From Bacteroidetes bacterium GWF2_41_31 (GTDB lineage: Bacteria > Bacteroidota > Bacteroidia > Bacteroidales > F082): 64,000 bases of DNA. The position numbers and the translations under genes were made by a program. The stretch lies in assembly GCA_001769215.1 (NCBI GenBank), contig MEOL01000028.1:1-64000 (forward strand). Reading direction: 5' to 3'. Below are positions 8,456 to 16,952 of the stretch, piece by piece (positions within the stretch are counted from its first letter, which is position 1; every line of letters starts with the position of its first letter). The notes beneath the pieces were generated by a model that was not told the origin of the DNA, did no database searches, and saw only the letters and a list, made by a program, of their open reading frames with translations.

Positions 8456-9532
8456 GTGGAAATACTGGATAAACTGGAGGTGATAAAAAACCGCTGGGAA
8501 GAAATAGCTGATCAGATGAATGATCCGGCTGTTATGGCCGACATGAAAAGGTATGTCAAGCTGAATAAGGATTATAAAGATTTGGAGGCTGTCGTGATGG
8601 CCTATAAAGAATATAAAGTCGTTGTAATCAATATTGAGAACACCCAGGAAGTTATTGATACTGAAAAAGATGCCGAGTTTCGCGACATGGCAAAGGATGA
8701 GCTTGACGCGCTTATCCTTACTAAGGAAGCCCTGGAAGAAGAAATCAGGCTGCTTCTTATACCAAAAGACCCGCAGGATTCAAAGAATGTAACGATGGAA
8801 ATCAGGGCGGGAACAGGAGGTGATGAAGCCAGTATTTTTGCCGGCGATCTTTTTAGGATGTATCAAAAATATTGCGAAACGAAACGATGGAAAATTGAGG
8901 TTACAGGCGTAAACGAAGGTACTGCAGGAGGTTATAAGGAAGTTGTTTTTAGCGTAACCGGACCGGGAGCCTATGGGCTCCTCAAATTTGAATCCGGGGT
9001 GCATAGGGTACAGCGTGTGCCAAAAACAGAGACGCAAGGCAGGATCCATACTTCAGCCGCTTCTGTTGTGGTTTTACCCGAAGCCGAAGAATTCGATATC
9101 GAACTCAACGAAAAAGACATCAGAAGAGACACCTATTGCTCCTCCGGACCTGGCGGACAATCGGTAAACACTACCTATTCCGCCATCAGGCTCACACACA
9201 TTCCATCTGGAATCGTGGTTACCTGCCAGGATGAAAAATCACAATTAAAAAACTATTCCAAAGCTTTAAAGGTGCTTCGAAACAGGCTTTACGACCGGGA
9301 ATATCAGAAATATCTGGAAGAAATGTCAGGGAAGCGGAAAACCATGGTTTCAACAGGTGACCGTTCGGCCAAAATCCGCACCTACAACTGGCCACAAGGC
9401 CGGGTAACCGATCACCGCATTAACCTGACACTTTATAACCTTCAACCGATTATTGATGGTGACATTCAGGAAATTATCGATAAATTGCAAATGGCAGAAA
9501 ATGCAGAACGTTTAAAAGAAGAAGTCAATTAG
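8456..9532 (+). CDS. prfA: Peptide chain release factor 1
   Basis: A 358-residue RF1 that recognises UAA and UAG stop codons and triggers peptide release in the ribosome. The catalytic GGQ loop is present as SSGPGGQSVNTTYSAI (near residue 230), the RAGTGGDEASIFAGDLFRMY block of domain 1-2 is near 118, and the length is right. Anticodon-like PxT recognition maps to the region after HRVQRVPKTETQGR (near 185), where the PKTETQGRIHTS sequence carries the RF1-type motif rather than the RF2 SPF. The start is a GTG at 8456, supported by the promoter box 19 nt upstream. pyrF follows after 3 nt. Confidence 0.97.
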   Translation: MEILDKLEVIKNRWEEIADQMNDPAVMADMKRYVKLNKDYKDLEAVVMAYKEYKVVVINIENTQEVIDTEKDAEFRDMAKDELDALILTKEALEEEIRLLLIPKDPQDSKNVTMEIRAGTGGDEASIFAGDLFRMYQKYCETKRWKIEVTGVNEGTAGGYKEVVFSVTGPGAYGLLKFESGVHRVQRVPKTETQGRIHTSAASVVVLPEAEEFDIELNEKDIRRDTYCSSGPGGQSVNTTYSAIRLTHIPSGIVVTCQDEKSQLKNYSKALKVLRNRLYDREYQKYLEEMSGKRKTMVSTGDRSAKIRTYNWPQGRVTDHRINLTLYNLQPIIDGDIQEIIDKLQMAENAERLKEEVN

Positions 9533-9535
9533 CCG

Positions 9536-10372
9536 ATGACCAGAGAGCAGCTATTTAAACACATCCAACTAAAGCAATCGTTCCTTTGCATCGGACTTGA
9601 TTCGGATATTCAAAAGATTCCTGAACACCTCAAAAATTCGCAGGACCCTGTCTTTGAGTTTAACAAACAAATCATCGATCAAACACATGACCTGGCAGTT
9701 GCAGTTAAACCCAATACCGCATTTTATGAGGCCAATGGCGTTTCAGGTTGGAAATCTTTGGAAAAAACTGCCCACTACATCAAAACAAATTACCCTGATA
9801 TTTTTCTGATTGCTGATGCAAAAAGAGGTGACATTGGGAACACATCTGCCATGTACGCGCGTACTTTTTATGATACAATGGATTTTGATGCCGTCACCCT
9901 TGCGCCATACATGGGTCAGGATACTGTTCAATCTTTTTTAAAATATAAAGACCGTTGGTCCATCATGCTTGCACTTACCTCGAACGAATCAGCACATGAT
10001 TTTCAGTATATCAAAGAGGATAAAACGGGTGAATTGCTTTTTGAAAAAGTGTTGAACCTTTCGCAAAAATGGGGGACAACCGATCAGCTCATGTATGTGG
10101 TTGGCGCAACGAAATCGGAATCGTTAAAAGCTGTCAGGAAACTCGTTCCTGATCATTTTTTGCTCGTTCCGGGCATTGGTGCACAGGGAGGAAGTTTAAA
10201 AGAAGTGGCAATACATGGGATGAACGACCATTGTGGATTGCTGGTCAATTCTTCGCGTGGAATTATATTTGCTTCTTCCGGTAAAGACTTCGCGCTGGTG
10301 GCCCGCGAAGAGGCTATGAAAGTGCAGAAAGAAATGGCTTTTTATCTTAGAGAGGCCAAACTGATTGATTAG
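9536..10372 (+). CDS. pyrF: Orotidine 5'-phosphate decarboxylase (type 2)
   Basis: Converts OMP to UMP, the last step of de novo UMP synthesis. The 278-residue protein is of the longer type 2 class. It shows CIGLDSD at the start, [10 protein letters not shown] near 60, and the active-site signature [15 protein letters not shown] near 95 containing the Lys-Asp charge network. GIGAQGG and NSSRGIIFA near the end form the phosphate-binding site. It starts 3 nt after prfA, so translation is probably coupled, and it lies upstream of pyrBI; all three serve pyrimidine synthesis, although pyrBI has its own promoter and attenuator. Confidence 0.96.
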   Translation: MTREQLFKHIQLKQSFLCIGLDSDIQKIPEHLKNSQDPVFEFNKQIIDQTHDLAVAVKPNTAFYEANGVSGWKSLEKTAHYIKTNYPDIFLIADAKRGDIGNTSAMYARTFYDTMDFDAVTLAPYMGQDTVQSFLKYKDRWSIMLALTSNESAHDFQYIKEDKTGELLFEKVLNLSQKWGTTDQLMYVVGATKSESLKAVRKLVPDHFLLVPGIGAQGGSLKEVAIHGMNDHCGLLVNSSRGIIFASSGKDFALVAREEAMKVQKEMAFYLREAKLID

Positions 10373-10449
10373 ATCGGACTGGTTGGTAACCTTGTTTAAA
10401 ACTACTGAAATAATCCTGAAATTTTTAATTCTCAAATATCAATTCGATG

Positions 10450-10457
10450 TATCTTTG
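10450..10457 (+). promoter_or_regulatory. TAnnTTTG promoter box of the pyrBI leader
   Basis: TATCTTTG, an exact Bacteroidota -7 box, lies 9 nt before the ATG of the leader peptide and 77 nt after pyrF. It would start a transcript of about 145 nt ahead of pyrB that contains the leader ORF and the terminator. Confidence 0.6.
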
Positions 10458-10460
10458 CTC

Positions 10461-10496
10461 CCTGATATGAAAAGATCATTGTTTGCAGGTATCAGG
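10461..10496 (+). promoter_or_regulatory. Inverted repeat that can enclose the leader start codon
   Basis: CCTGATA (10461-10467) and TATCAGG (10490-10496) are perfect complements separated by 22 nt. The A of the leader ATG (10467) is the last base of the left arm, so folding of this 7-bp stem near the 5' end of the mRNA would affect leader translation. Confidence 0.4.
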
Positions 10497-10598
10497 AAAA
10501 AGAGAAATACACCTTTGAAAAGCGAAGGAATTCAACATATTTTAAAGACGGTCTCCATTATTGATGACCGTCTTTTTTTTATCCAACCCAATCATTAA
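10467..10598 (+). CDS. Putative pyrBI leader peptide
   Basis: A 43-codon ORF starting at an ATG 9 nt after a strong -7 box. The product is short and basic (MKRSLFAGIRKKRNTPLK at its start) and matches no protein I know. The ORF runs through the whole terminator hairpin (10544-10580) and stops at 10598, 12 nt before the pyrB ATG. In E. coli the pyrL leader is 44 codons, overlaps the attenuator and ends just before pyrB; a ribosome close behind the polymerase blocks hairpin formation when UTP is low. The parallel in length and layout suggests this ORF is translated for regulation, not for its product. It could still be a chance frame. Confidence 0.5.
   Translation: MKRSLFAGIRKKRNTPLKSEGIQHILKTVSIIDDRLFFIQPNH
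10544..10580 (+). terminator. Intrinsic terminator in the pyrBI leader (probable attenuator)
   Basis: AAAGACGGTC (10544-10553) pairs perfectly with GACCGTCTTT (10566-10575) across a 12-nt loop, followed by a tract of eight T (10573-10580). It lies 30 nt before pyrB and downstream of a promoter box, so its natural job is control of pyrBI readthrough; it may also stop any transcript arriving from pyrF. Confidence 0.85.
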
Positions 10599-10610
10599 TT
10601 GTCAGTTATT

Positions 10611-11528
10611 ATGAGTAAACTCAAAGGCAGAAGCCTCATTTCGATCACCGACTACAGCAAAGAAGAGATATTGCAGGTCCTCGATATTGCTGAAGGATTT
10701 GAAAAAAACATACGACAAAAATTACTTGATCAATATGTTGTGGCGTCTCTTTTTTTTGAGCCTTCCACCCGTACCCGGTTAAGTTTTGAGAGTGCAGTTC
10801 AATACATGGGAGGCAGCATCATTGGTTTCGCCAGTGCCGATACCTCAAGTGTTAAAAAAGGTGAATCGCTCAAAGACACCATCTTAACGGTCAGCAACTA
10901 CTCTGACCTGATCGTGATGCGCAATCCGATTGACGGAAGTGCCCGTTTTGCCAGCGAAGTAAGCCCTGTCCCCATCATCAATGCCGGCGATGGTGCCAAT
11001 CAGCATCCTACTCAGTGTTTACTCGATTTGTACTCCATCAGAAAAACACAGGGAACTCTCGAAAATTTAGATATCGCTTTGGTGGGTGACTTAAAATATG
11101 GCAGAACGGTACATTCACTGGTACAAGCATTGTCTCTGTTTAACGCAACTTTCCACCTGGTTTCACCGGAATCGCTTAAATTGCCCAGCGCCGTAAAAAA
11201 ATGGATCGGCGATGCCAACCTGAAATACTTTCAATATACTGACCTGTCAGATGTAATTGATAAGATGGATATTATATACATGACCCGAATCCAGGGCGAA
11301 CGGTTTCCTGACCCGCTTGAATATGAAAAGGTAAAGAACTCATACATACTTAATAACAGCATGTTAGCCAACTCGAAGGAGAATGTTCGGGTCCTGCATC
11401 CGCTGCCACGCGTTAACGAAATCAGCGAAGATGTTGATGACAATCCTAAAGCCTACTATTTTCAACAGGCGCGAAACGGTGTTTATGTACGCCAAGCACT
11501 TATCGCCGCTATTTTAGGTTTAAAATAA
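10611..11528 (+). CDS. pyrB: Aspartate carbamoyltransferase catalytic subunit
   Basis: Joins carbamoyl phosphate and aspartate, the committed step of pyrimidine synthesis. The 305-residue chain has FEPSTRTRLSFE (carbamoyl-phosphate binding, near residue 50), HPTQ (near 132), the aspartate-loop arginine in TRIQGERF (near 225) and HPLPRVNEI (near 263). The ATG at 10611 was chosen over a TTG at 10599 that falls on the leader stop codon. pyrI follows, so the enzyme is the allosteric PyrB-PyrI type. The leader peptide and terminator just upstream predict attenuation. Confidence 0.97.
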   Translation: MSKLKGRSLISITDYSKEEILQVLDIAEGFEKNIRQKLLDQYVVASLFFEPSTRTRLSFESAVQYMGGSIIGFASADTSSVKKGESLKDTILTVSNYSDLIVMRNPIDGSARFASEVSPVPIINAGDGANQHPTQCLLDLYSIRKTQGTLENLDIALVGDLKYGRTVHSLVQALSLFNATFHLVSPESLKLPSAVKKWIGDANLKYFQYTDLSDVIDKMDIIYMTRIQGERFPDPLEYEKVKNSYILNNSMLANSKENVRVLHPLPRVNEISEDVDDNPKAYYFQQARNGVYVRQALIAAILGLK

Positions 11529-11571
11529 CATGACCTGTTTTTCTATTCATATTATCTGATAATTCATTACC

Positions 11572-12039
11572 ATGAAAAATAAAAGAACCGAATTAATTGT
11601 TTCTGCAATCAGCAACGGAACTGTCATTGATCATATTCAGACAGACAATACATTTAGGGTATTTAAAATTCTGGGGCTTGAGAACACTGACCACCAGGTT
11701 TATTTTGGCACCAACCTGACCAGCAGTAAGTATGGCAAAAAGGGGCTGATAAAAATTAGTGATAAGTTTTTCGAAAAGGAGGACATCAACAAGATTGCCC
11801 TGGTGGCACCAACCGCAACCCTAATCGAAATCCGAGATTACGTGGTTGTGAAAAAGGAAATGGTCAGCACTCCCGATACAATTGAGAAAATTGTGAAATG
11901 CTTTAATCCCAAGTGTGTTACCAATAACCAGCAAGTTTTTACCAAATTTAAAGTCATCACCGACCACAAAGGCAACATGAAACTTTCGTGTCACTATTGT
12001 GAAAAAACCATGGATAAAAGCCATATTGAATTTTTGTAA
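11572..12039 (+). CDS. pyrI: Aspartate carbamoyltransferase regulatory subunit
   Basis: The 155-residue regulatory chain that binds CTP/ATP and holds the catalytic trimers together. The N-terminal allosteric domain includes NGTVIDHI and the C-terminal zinc domain shows the four cysteines as C-x4-C (CFNPKC, near 109) and C-x2-C (CHYC, near 142), as in E. coli PyrI. It starts 43 nt after pyrB on the same strand. Presence of PyrI means feedback control at the protein level in addition to the leader attenuator. Confidence 0.96.
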   Translation: MKNKRTELIVSAISNGTVIDHIQTDNTFRVFKILGLENTDHQVYFGTNLTSSKYGKKGLIKISDKFFEKEDINKIALVAPTATLIEIRDYVVVKKEMVSTPDTIEKIVKCFNPKCVTNNQQVFTKFKVITDHKGNMKLSCHYCEKTMDKSHIEFL

Positions 12040-12130
12040 CCAGTTGATATTTGGCTTGTTGAATTGATTCAAATCATTGATTTGGAGGTTCGTAATTGTC
12101 ACTAACCCAACAATGACCCTTTTCCATCTG

Positions 12131-12138
12131 TAACTTTG
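12131..12138 (+). promoter_or_regulatory. TAnnTTTG promoter box for the AlbA_2 gene
   Basis: TAACTTTG, an exact -7 box, ends 7 nt before the ATG at 12146, so the mRNA would have almost no 5' leader. Confidence 0.5.
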
Positions 12139-12145
12139 GTTCATT

Positions 12146-12787
12146 ATGATTCAAACAAGATTACATCGTATAAAAAGACTGATCAATGAGGGCGAGCACC
12201 AGCATCTTGATTTCAAATTCGAGATATCAGATGCTGCCAAAATCGCGCGTTCACTGGTGGCATTTGCAAATACAGAAGGAGGTACATTGCTCATTGGAGT
12301 CGACGACAACGGTTCGCTCATTGGAATCCGTTCTGATGAAGAGTATTACATGGTGAAACGAGCAGCGCAAAATTATTGTAAACCTGAAGTATCTTTCACA
12401 TCGAAAGAGTGGACGCTTGAGGGGAAGAAAATATTGGAAATTAAGATCCCTGTCAGTTCAAAATTGCCACATCGGGCACCTGATACACAAGGCGGCTACA
12501 AAGTGTTTGTCAGGGCAGGCGACCAAAATATGCTGGCATCGGGGATTCAAATCAAGGTCTGGAAAAAACAACAAGCCAAGGAGGCTGTTCAAATTACTTT
12601 TAACCAGTTGGTTAAAGACCTGTTGGCACTCATCGAATCAACTCCTGGACTGTCAGTTCAGGAGATCAAAGCCAGATTAAATCTCTCAAAATATGAGACA
12701 GAAGAATTGTTATCTGATTTAATTGTGATGCGTGTTATCAGGATGGAAAACATGGGTAAAGATTATGTTTTTCATCGGAAGGAATAA
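12146..12787 (+). CDS. AlbA_2 (Schlafen-type) domain protein with C-terminal winged helix
   Basis: A 213-residue protein. The N-terminal half is an AlbA_2 domain: E-x-LDFK at the start (HQHLDFKFEISD), AFANTEGGTLLIGVDDNG near 45, and a basic, VRAGDQN segment near 125. This domain is found in ATP-dependent helicase-like regulators and in Schlafen-family nucleases. The C-terminal part (about 145-210) looks like a winged helix with LSVQEIKARLNLSKYETEELLSDLI. It is likely a nucleic-acid-binding regulator, but the target is unknown. It has its own promoter box, and a weak hairpin follows. Confidence 0.75.
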   Translation: MIQTRLHRIKRLINEGEHQHLDFKFEISDAAKIARSLVAFANTEGGTLLIGVDDNGSLIGIRSDEEYYMVKRAAQNYCKPEVSFTSKEWTLEGKKILEIKIPVSSKLPHRAPDTQGGYKVFVRAGDQNMLASGIQIKVWKKQQAKEAVQITFNQLVKDLLALIESTPGLSVQEIKARLNLSKYETEELLSDLIVMRVIRMENMGKDYVFHRKE

Positions 12788-12801
12788 CGGCTTAATAAAT
12801 A

Positions 12802-12824
12802 AGCACCCCTGTTGAAGGAGTGCT
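12802..12824 (+). terminator. Possible weak terminator after the AlbA_2 gene
   Basis: AGCAC-C-CCT pairs with AGG-A-GTGCT around a 5-nt loop, with one internal mismatch. It lies 15 nt after the stop codon at 12787. There is no good T tract on either side, so efficiency is doubtful. Confidence 0.35.
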
Positions 12825-12850
12825 CATGTTACATTCTGATTAACAAAGTG

Positions 12851-13033
12851 TTAGTTAAGCAATACACTTGTAGTTCCTAAAAGGATGGTTTTGTGAACCT
12901 CGAGTGAGGCGGAATATCCAAGTATGAACTTCATCGTTAGTCCCGAAGGTCGAATCATTGGCCTATATGCAGACTGCTGCAATTTTTCGGGGGAAGGTTG
13001 CTGTGATTCATTTAGAGTAAAATGTTTTATCAT
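12851..13033 (-). CDS. Small conserved-looking protein downstream of the ECF sigma factor
   Basis: A 60-codon ORF on the minus strand, the only plausible gene in the gap between the AlbA_2 gene and the sigma factor. It starts MIKHFTLNESQQPSPEKLQQ and ends with RPSGLTMKFILGYSASLEVHKT and VLLN. The central pattern (Pro, a Thr-Met-x-Phe-Ile-Leu-x-Tyr-Ser-x-Ser-Leu core, final Leu-Asn) resembles short uncharacterised Bacteroidota proteins, but I cannot name a family. It lies 109 nt downstream of the sigma gene on the same strand. A plus-strand ORF of similar size (12924-13118) overlaps it and reads less like protein. Confidence 0.5.
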   Translation of the reverse strand: MIKHFTLNESQQPSPEKLQQSAYRPMIRPSGLTMKFILGYSASLEVHKTILLGTTSVLLN

Positions 13034-13142
13034 AGGCAAGCTTAAGAAGATTGATAATAAATATCTAACGAAAGGCTGCCTCACATATTGCGATAAGTTC
13101 AAAATATTACTTTTTTAAATGGCAGGTTAATTCCCTCCATGA

Positions 13143-13730
13143 TTATACAGTGAGCACGATTTGTTTCTCAGCAATCATCTTTCGGAGGTTAATCAGCGCA
13201 TACCTCATTCTTCCTAAAGCCGTGTTAATACTTACATCCGTCTGTTCTGCAATATCCTTAAAGCTCAATCCGGCATAACAACGCAGGTGTAATACTTCGC
13301 GCTGTTCCTCTGGCAAAAAATCAAGCAGTTTTTTTACATCCTGATGTATTTGTAACGTGATTAGTTGCTCTTCGATGGATGGATCAGTAAACCTGATGGA
13401 ATCGAAAATATCGTATTCATTGTTGCGGCTGTCAACAAAGTTTACTTTTTTAAGTTTACGAAAATGATCAATCACCAGGTTATGAGCAATCCTCATTACC
13501 CATTGAATAAACTTTCCCTCATCTTTATAAGTGCCCTGTTTCAAGGTGTTGATCACTTTAACATAAGTATCCTGAAAAACATCGTCTGCCAGTTGTTTGT
13601 CTTTAACTAACAGCATGATATAAGAATACAAACGACTTCTGTGGCGCTCGATTAAGGTTTGGAGACTGGAGTGATCACCGTTCAGATAATTTCTGATCAG
13701 TTCGTTTTCGGCTACGACTGCTAAACTCAT
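13143..13730 (-). CDS. ECF-type RNA polymerase sigma factor
   Basis: A 195-residue sigma-70 family protein. Region 2 is seen in DDVFQDTYVKVINTL and FIQWVMRIAHNLVIDHFRK (about residues 50-95), region 4 with its helix-turn-helix in LPEEQREVLHLR and LSFKDIAEQTDVSINTALGRM (about 140-185). The start MSLAVVAENELIRNYLNGDHSS is well known in Bacteroidales ECF factors, so the ATG at 13730 was preferred over one 11 codons upstream. No anti-sigma gene is adjacent; a small ORF lies downstream and uvrA is divergent upstream. Its regulon is not predictable from here. Confidence 0.92.
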   Translation of the reverse strand: MSLAVVAENELIRNYLNGDHSSLQTLIERHRSRLYSYIMLLVKDKQLADDVFQDTYVKVINTLKQGTYKDEGKFIQWVMRIAHNLVIDHFRKLKKVNFVDSRNNEYDIFDSIRFTDPSIEEQLITLQIHQDVKKLLDFLPEEQREVLHLRCYAGLSFKDIAEQTDVSINTALGRMRYALINLRKMIAEKQIVLTV

Positions 13731-13865
13731 GTTTACCAATTTTGTTAATAATATGTGTGACAAAAAAGGGTAGAGTTTATTCTATAGCAATCCTCCTGTT
13801 GGTTATAAATTGTGTTAATTATTATGCAAATATAAACACTAAAATTAAAAAAGCAAATATTATAG

Positions 13866-13873
13866 TAATTTTG
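13866..13873 (+). promoter_or_regulatory. TAnnTTTG promoter box for uvrA
   Basis: TAATTTTG lies 19 nt before the uvrA ATG in the divergent gap with the sigma factor gene. Confidence 0.55.
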
Positions 13874-13892
13874 TCGCCCAACTTTTTTATTC

Positions 13893-16718
13893 ATGCCAGG
13901 TACCAAAGCCAACATCCAAACAAACCAACCCATTGAAGTAATCAAATCAAGGGTAAATAATTTAAAAAACCTGAGTGTTTCCATACCAAGAAACGAATTG
14001 GTCGTTATCACAGGACTTTCGGGCAGTGGTAAGTCTTCACTTGCATTCGACACTTTATATGCAGAGGGCCAACGGCGTTATGTAGAAAGCCTCAGTTCTT
14101 ATGCGCGGCAATTTCTTGGCAGAATGGACAAACCAAATGTTGATGCCATTCACGGAATCTCTCCGGCCATTGCCATCGAACAAAAAGTCAAATCGCGAAA
14201 TCCCCGGTCTACAGTCGGAACCTCAACTGAAATATATGAGTACATCAAGTTGCTCTTTGCGCGAATTGGCACCACTTTTTCTCCCATTTCGGGTCGTCAG
14301 GTGAAGAGGCACAGCATTTCCGATGTAACAGAAAAAATTTTGAGTCTTCCCGATGAGGTGCAGGTTATGATTTTATCGCCCGTTATTTTAGCAAACGGTC
14401 GAAAACCGGAGCAACAGTTGCAGATTTTGCTTCAACAAGGGTTTAGCAGGATATTGCTGAACAACAAAATTATTCGGATCGAGGATCAGTTAAATGATAA
14501 ACCCATAAAAAAGAATTCCTGTGGCAATTGTTATCTGGTTATCGACCGAATCCGTATCGATCAAAATGATACCGACCTGCCGGGAAGAATCGCCGACTCC
14601 GTGCAAACCGCCTACTTCGAAGGTCATGGGACTTGTTCTATACAATACCAGATCAACGGTGATCAAACAGAAGAATCCTTTTCAAATCAATTTGAAATGG
14701 ATGGAATCACCTTTGAAGAACCTTCGGTGGATTTTTTCACCTTTAACAATCCTTACGGAGCTTGTAAACGCTGCGAAGGCTTTGGGAGTATTATCGGGAT
14801 TGATCCCGATTTGGTGATACCAAACAAGAGCCTGTCGGTTTATGATGGAGCCATTGCCTGTTGGAAGGGTGAAAAAATGAGCGAATGGCTGGATCTTTTT
14901 TTAAAAAATGCTTACAAATTCGATTTCCCGATCTACAAGCCCTATTATCAACTTAGTAAGGAACAAAAGGAACTTCTTTGGACAGGAAACGAATATTTTG
15001 AAGGAATCAATGCCTTTTTCGCAAATGTTGAAGAACAGACATATAAGATTCAATACCGGGTATTGCTGTCGCGCTATCGCGGAAAAACTAACTGCCCCGA
15101 TTGCAACGGAACACGGTTGCGATCGGATGCCAACTATGTGAAAATTAAAGGCCATTCCATTTCAGAGCTTGTACATCTTCAACTGGATGACGCGCTTGTT
15201 TTTTTCGAAAACCTGGTGCTATCGGCACATGACGAAAAAATTGCCCGCAGACTGCTCACCGAAATCTCAACACGCCTCAGGTTTTTAATTGATGTGGGCC
15301 TGGGCTATCTCACCCTGAACAGGCTTTCGGCTTCCTTGTCGGGAGGAGAATCACAGCGAATAAACCTGGCCACATCATTGGGAAGCAGCCTCGTGGGGTC
15401 AATGTATATTCTGGATGAACCCAGTATTGGATTGCATCCACGCGATACAGTCAAACTGATCAAGGTCATGAAAGCCTTACGCGATCTGGGAAATACCGTC
15501 ATCGTGGTGGAACACGAAGAAGATGTGATTCGGGCTGCCGACCAAATCATCGATATCGGCCCGGATGCAGGGGAACATGGCGGAGAATTGGTTTTTCAAG
15601 GAACACCTGAAGAATTGGTACTTGACAAGCGAAGCTACACCGCACGTTATCTGACCCATCAGATGTCGATCCCCATACCAAAAATGCGGCGTCATTGGAC
15701 CAATTTTATCGAAGTGCTTGGAGCCAGTGAAAACAACCTGAAAAACATTGATGTCACCATACCGCTGAACGTACTCACGGTAATTACCGGTGTAAGCGGC
15801 TCCGGGAAATCAACGTTGGTAAAAGACATTCTTTTTCCTGCCATAAAAAAACAGTTGGGCGGATATGGAGATAAAACAGGTAGTTTCAGCCATTTGGGTG
15901 GAGATATCAACCGAATTTCCACCATTGAATATGTCGATCAAAACCCCATTGGACGCTCATCCCGGTCGAACCCGGCCACTTATCTCAAATCATTTGATGA
16001 AATTCGTGGAATTTTTGCACAACAATCGTTGGCCAAAGTCAGAGGCTATAAGCCCGGATATTTTTCTTTTAATGTTCCCGGAGGCCGATGCGACCAGTGC
16101 GAAGGTGAAGGCGTTATCAAGGTTGAAATGCAGTTTATGGCCGATATTTACCTGAAATGTGAATCCTGTGGAGGAAACAGGTTTAAAGAAGAGGTACTCG
16201 AGGTAAAATACCACGACAAACACATCGCCGACATTTTGGATATGACCGTGGATCAGGCATTGAAGTTTTTTCAAGGAGAAGGAAAAACACCTGCCGCCGA
16301 GCGTAAGATCATCGAAAAAATTCAACCACTGGCCGATGTTGGTCTGGGTTATCTAAGGTTAGGACAATCGTCGAATACCCTTAGTGGCGGAGAAGCACAA
16401 CGGGTTAAGCTGGCATCGTTCCTGGCCAAAGGGGCAACCGACACCCCTACCCTGTTTGTCTTTGATGAACCTACAACAGGATTGCACATTCACGACATCA
16501 GCAAATTGTTGATATCGCTCAATGCACTCATTGAGATTGGTCATTCCATCGTGGTAATTGAGCACAACGGTGAGATCATTAAATCCGCCGATTGGGTTAT
16601 CGATTTGGGCCCTGAAGGGGGTGATCAAGGCGGAGAGTTGCTGTTTGCCGGTGTCCCTGAAGATTTGGTGAAATGCGAAAGATCGTACACAGGAAAATAT
16701 TTAAAAGGGAAACTTTAG
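13893..16718 (+). CDS. uvrA: Excinuclease ABC subunit A
   Basis: The 941-residue damage-sensing ATPase of nucleotide excision repair; it loads UvrB onto lesions. Two ABC modules are intact: Walker A GLSGSGKSS (near 40) and GVSGSGKST (near 635), signature LSGGESQR (near 487) and LSGGEAQR (near 830), Walker B-type LDEPSIGLHPRD and FDEPTTGLHIHD. The second zinc finger has C-x2-C...C-x2-C (CDQCEGEG and CESCGGNRF). In the first zinc module only the downstream pair CKRCEGFG is present; the upstream CxxC seen in E. coli is replaced by FSNQF. This may be one of two UvrA forms in the genome. Promoter box 19 nt upstream. Confidence 0.96.
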   Translation: MPGTKANIQTNQPIEVIKSRVNNLKNLSVSIPRNELVVITGLSGSGKSSLAFDTLYAEGQRRYVESLSSYARQFLGRMDKPNVDAIHGISPAIAIEQKVKSRNPRSTVGTSTEIYEYIKLLFARIGTTFSPISGRQVKRHSISDVTEKILSLPDEVQVMILSPVILANGRKPEQQLQILLQQGFSRILLNNKIIRIEDQLNDKPIKKNSCGNCYLVIDRIRIDQNDTDLPGRIADSVQTAYFEGHGTCSIQYQINGDQTEESFSNQFEMDGITFEEPSVDFFTFNNPYGACKRCEGFGSIIGIDPDLVIPNKSLSVYDGAIACWKGEKMSEWLDLFLKNAYKFDFPIYKPYYQLSKEQKELLWTGNEYFEGINAFFANVEEQTYKIQYRVLLSRYRGKTNCPDCNGTRLRSDANYVKIKGHSISELVHLQLDDALVFFENLVLSAHDEKIARRLLTEISTRLRFLIDVGLGYLTLNRLSASLSGGESQRINLATSLGSSLVGSMYILDEPSIGLHPRDTVKLIKVMKALRDLGNTVIVVEHEEDVIRAADQIIDIGPDAGEHGGELVFQGTPEELVLDKRSYTARYLTHQMSIPIPKMRRHWTNFIEVLGASENNLKNIDVTIPLNVLTVITGVSGSGKSTLVKDILFPAIKKQLGGYGDKTGSFSHLGGDINRISTIEYVDQNPIGRSSRSNPATYLKSFDEIRGIFAQQSLAKVRGYKPGYFSFNVPGGRCDQCEGEGVIKVEMQFMADIYLKCESCGGNRFKEEVLEVKYHDKHIADILDMTVDQALKFFQGEGKTPAAERKIIEKIQPLADVGLGYLRLGQSSNTLSGGEAQRVKLASFLAKGATDTPTLFVFDEPTTGLHIHDISKLLISLNALIEIGHSIVVIEHNGEIIKSADWVIDLGPEGGDQGGELLFAGVPEDLVKCERSYTGKYLKGKL

Positions 16719-16750
16719 AACTTTTCCCCTGCAATGCTACAGAGCTGCCA

Positions 16751-16945
16751 GATTCCTCTGTTCGCACCTGGCGTCCGCTCAATCGGAATGACAAAAGGAG
16801 TGCTCTGTTAGCTCCTGGCGTCCGCTCAATCGGAATGACAAAGTGGGTCTGTTTTGTCATTCCGACCGAAGTAACGACTTCACCTGTTTTGTCATTCCGA
16901 CCGGAGTAACGACTCCGCGAGGAGGAGTTACACAGCGGAGGAATC
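16751..16945. repeat. Dispersed repeat block, left of the GIY-YIG gene
   Basis: Holds two copies of a unit in plus orientation (16751-16795 and about 16803-16842; shared core CCTGGCGTCCGCTCAATCGG then AATGACAAA) and two copies in minus orientation (about 16853-16879 and 16887-16945; TTTGTCATTCCGACC, ending in GGAGGAATC). Neighbouring opposite copies form a 12-bp hairpin, CGGAATGACAAA (16831-16842) with TTTGTCATTCCG (16853-16864). Block starts 32 nt after uvrA. Confidence 0.85.
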
Positions 16946-16952
16946 TACACAA

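Noticed and set aside
10365-10466. Longer 77-residue frame before the pyrBI leader peptide
   Set aside because: The part before 10467 overlaps the end of pyrF and lies upstream of the promoter box, so it would not be on the leader transcript. Only the ATG at 10467 is kept.
12924-13118. 64-codon plus-strand ORF in the sigma/AlbA gap
   Set aside because: It overlaps the more protein-like minus-strand ORF at 12851-13033, is cysteine-rich in an erratic way and has no promoter box.
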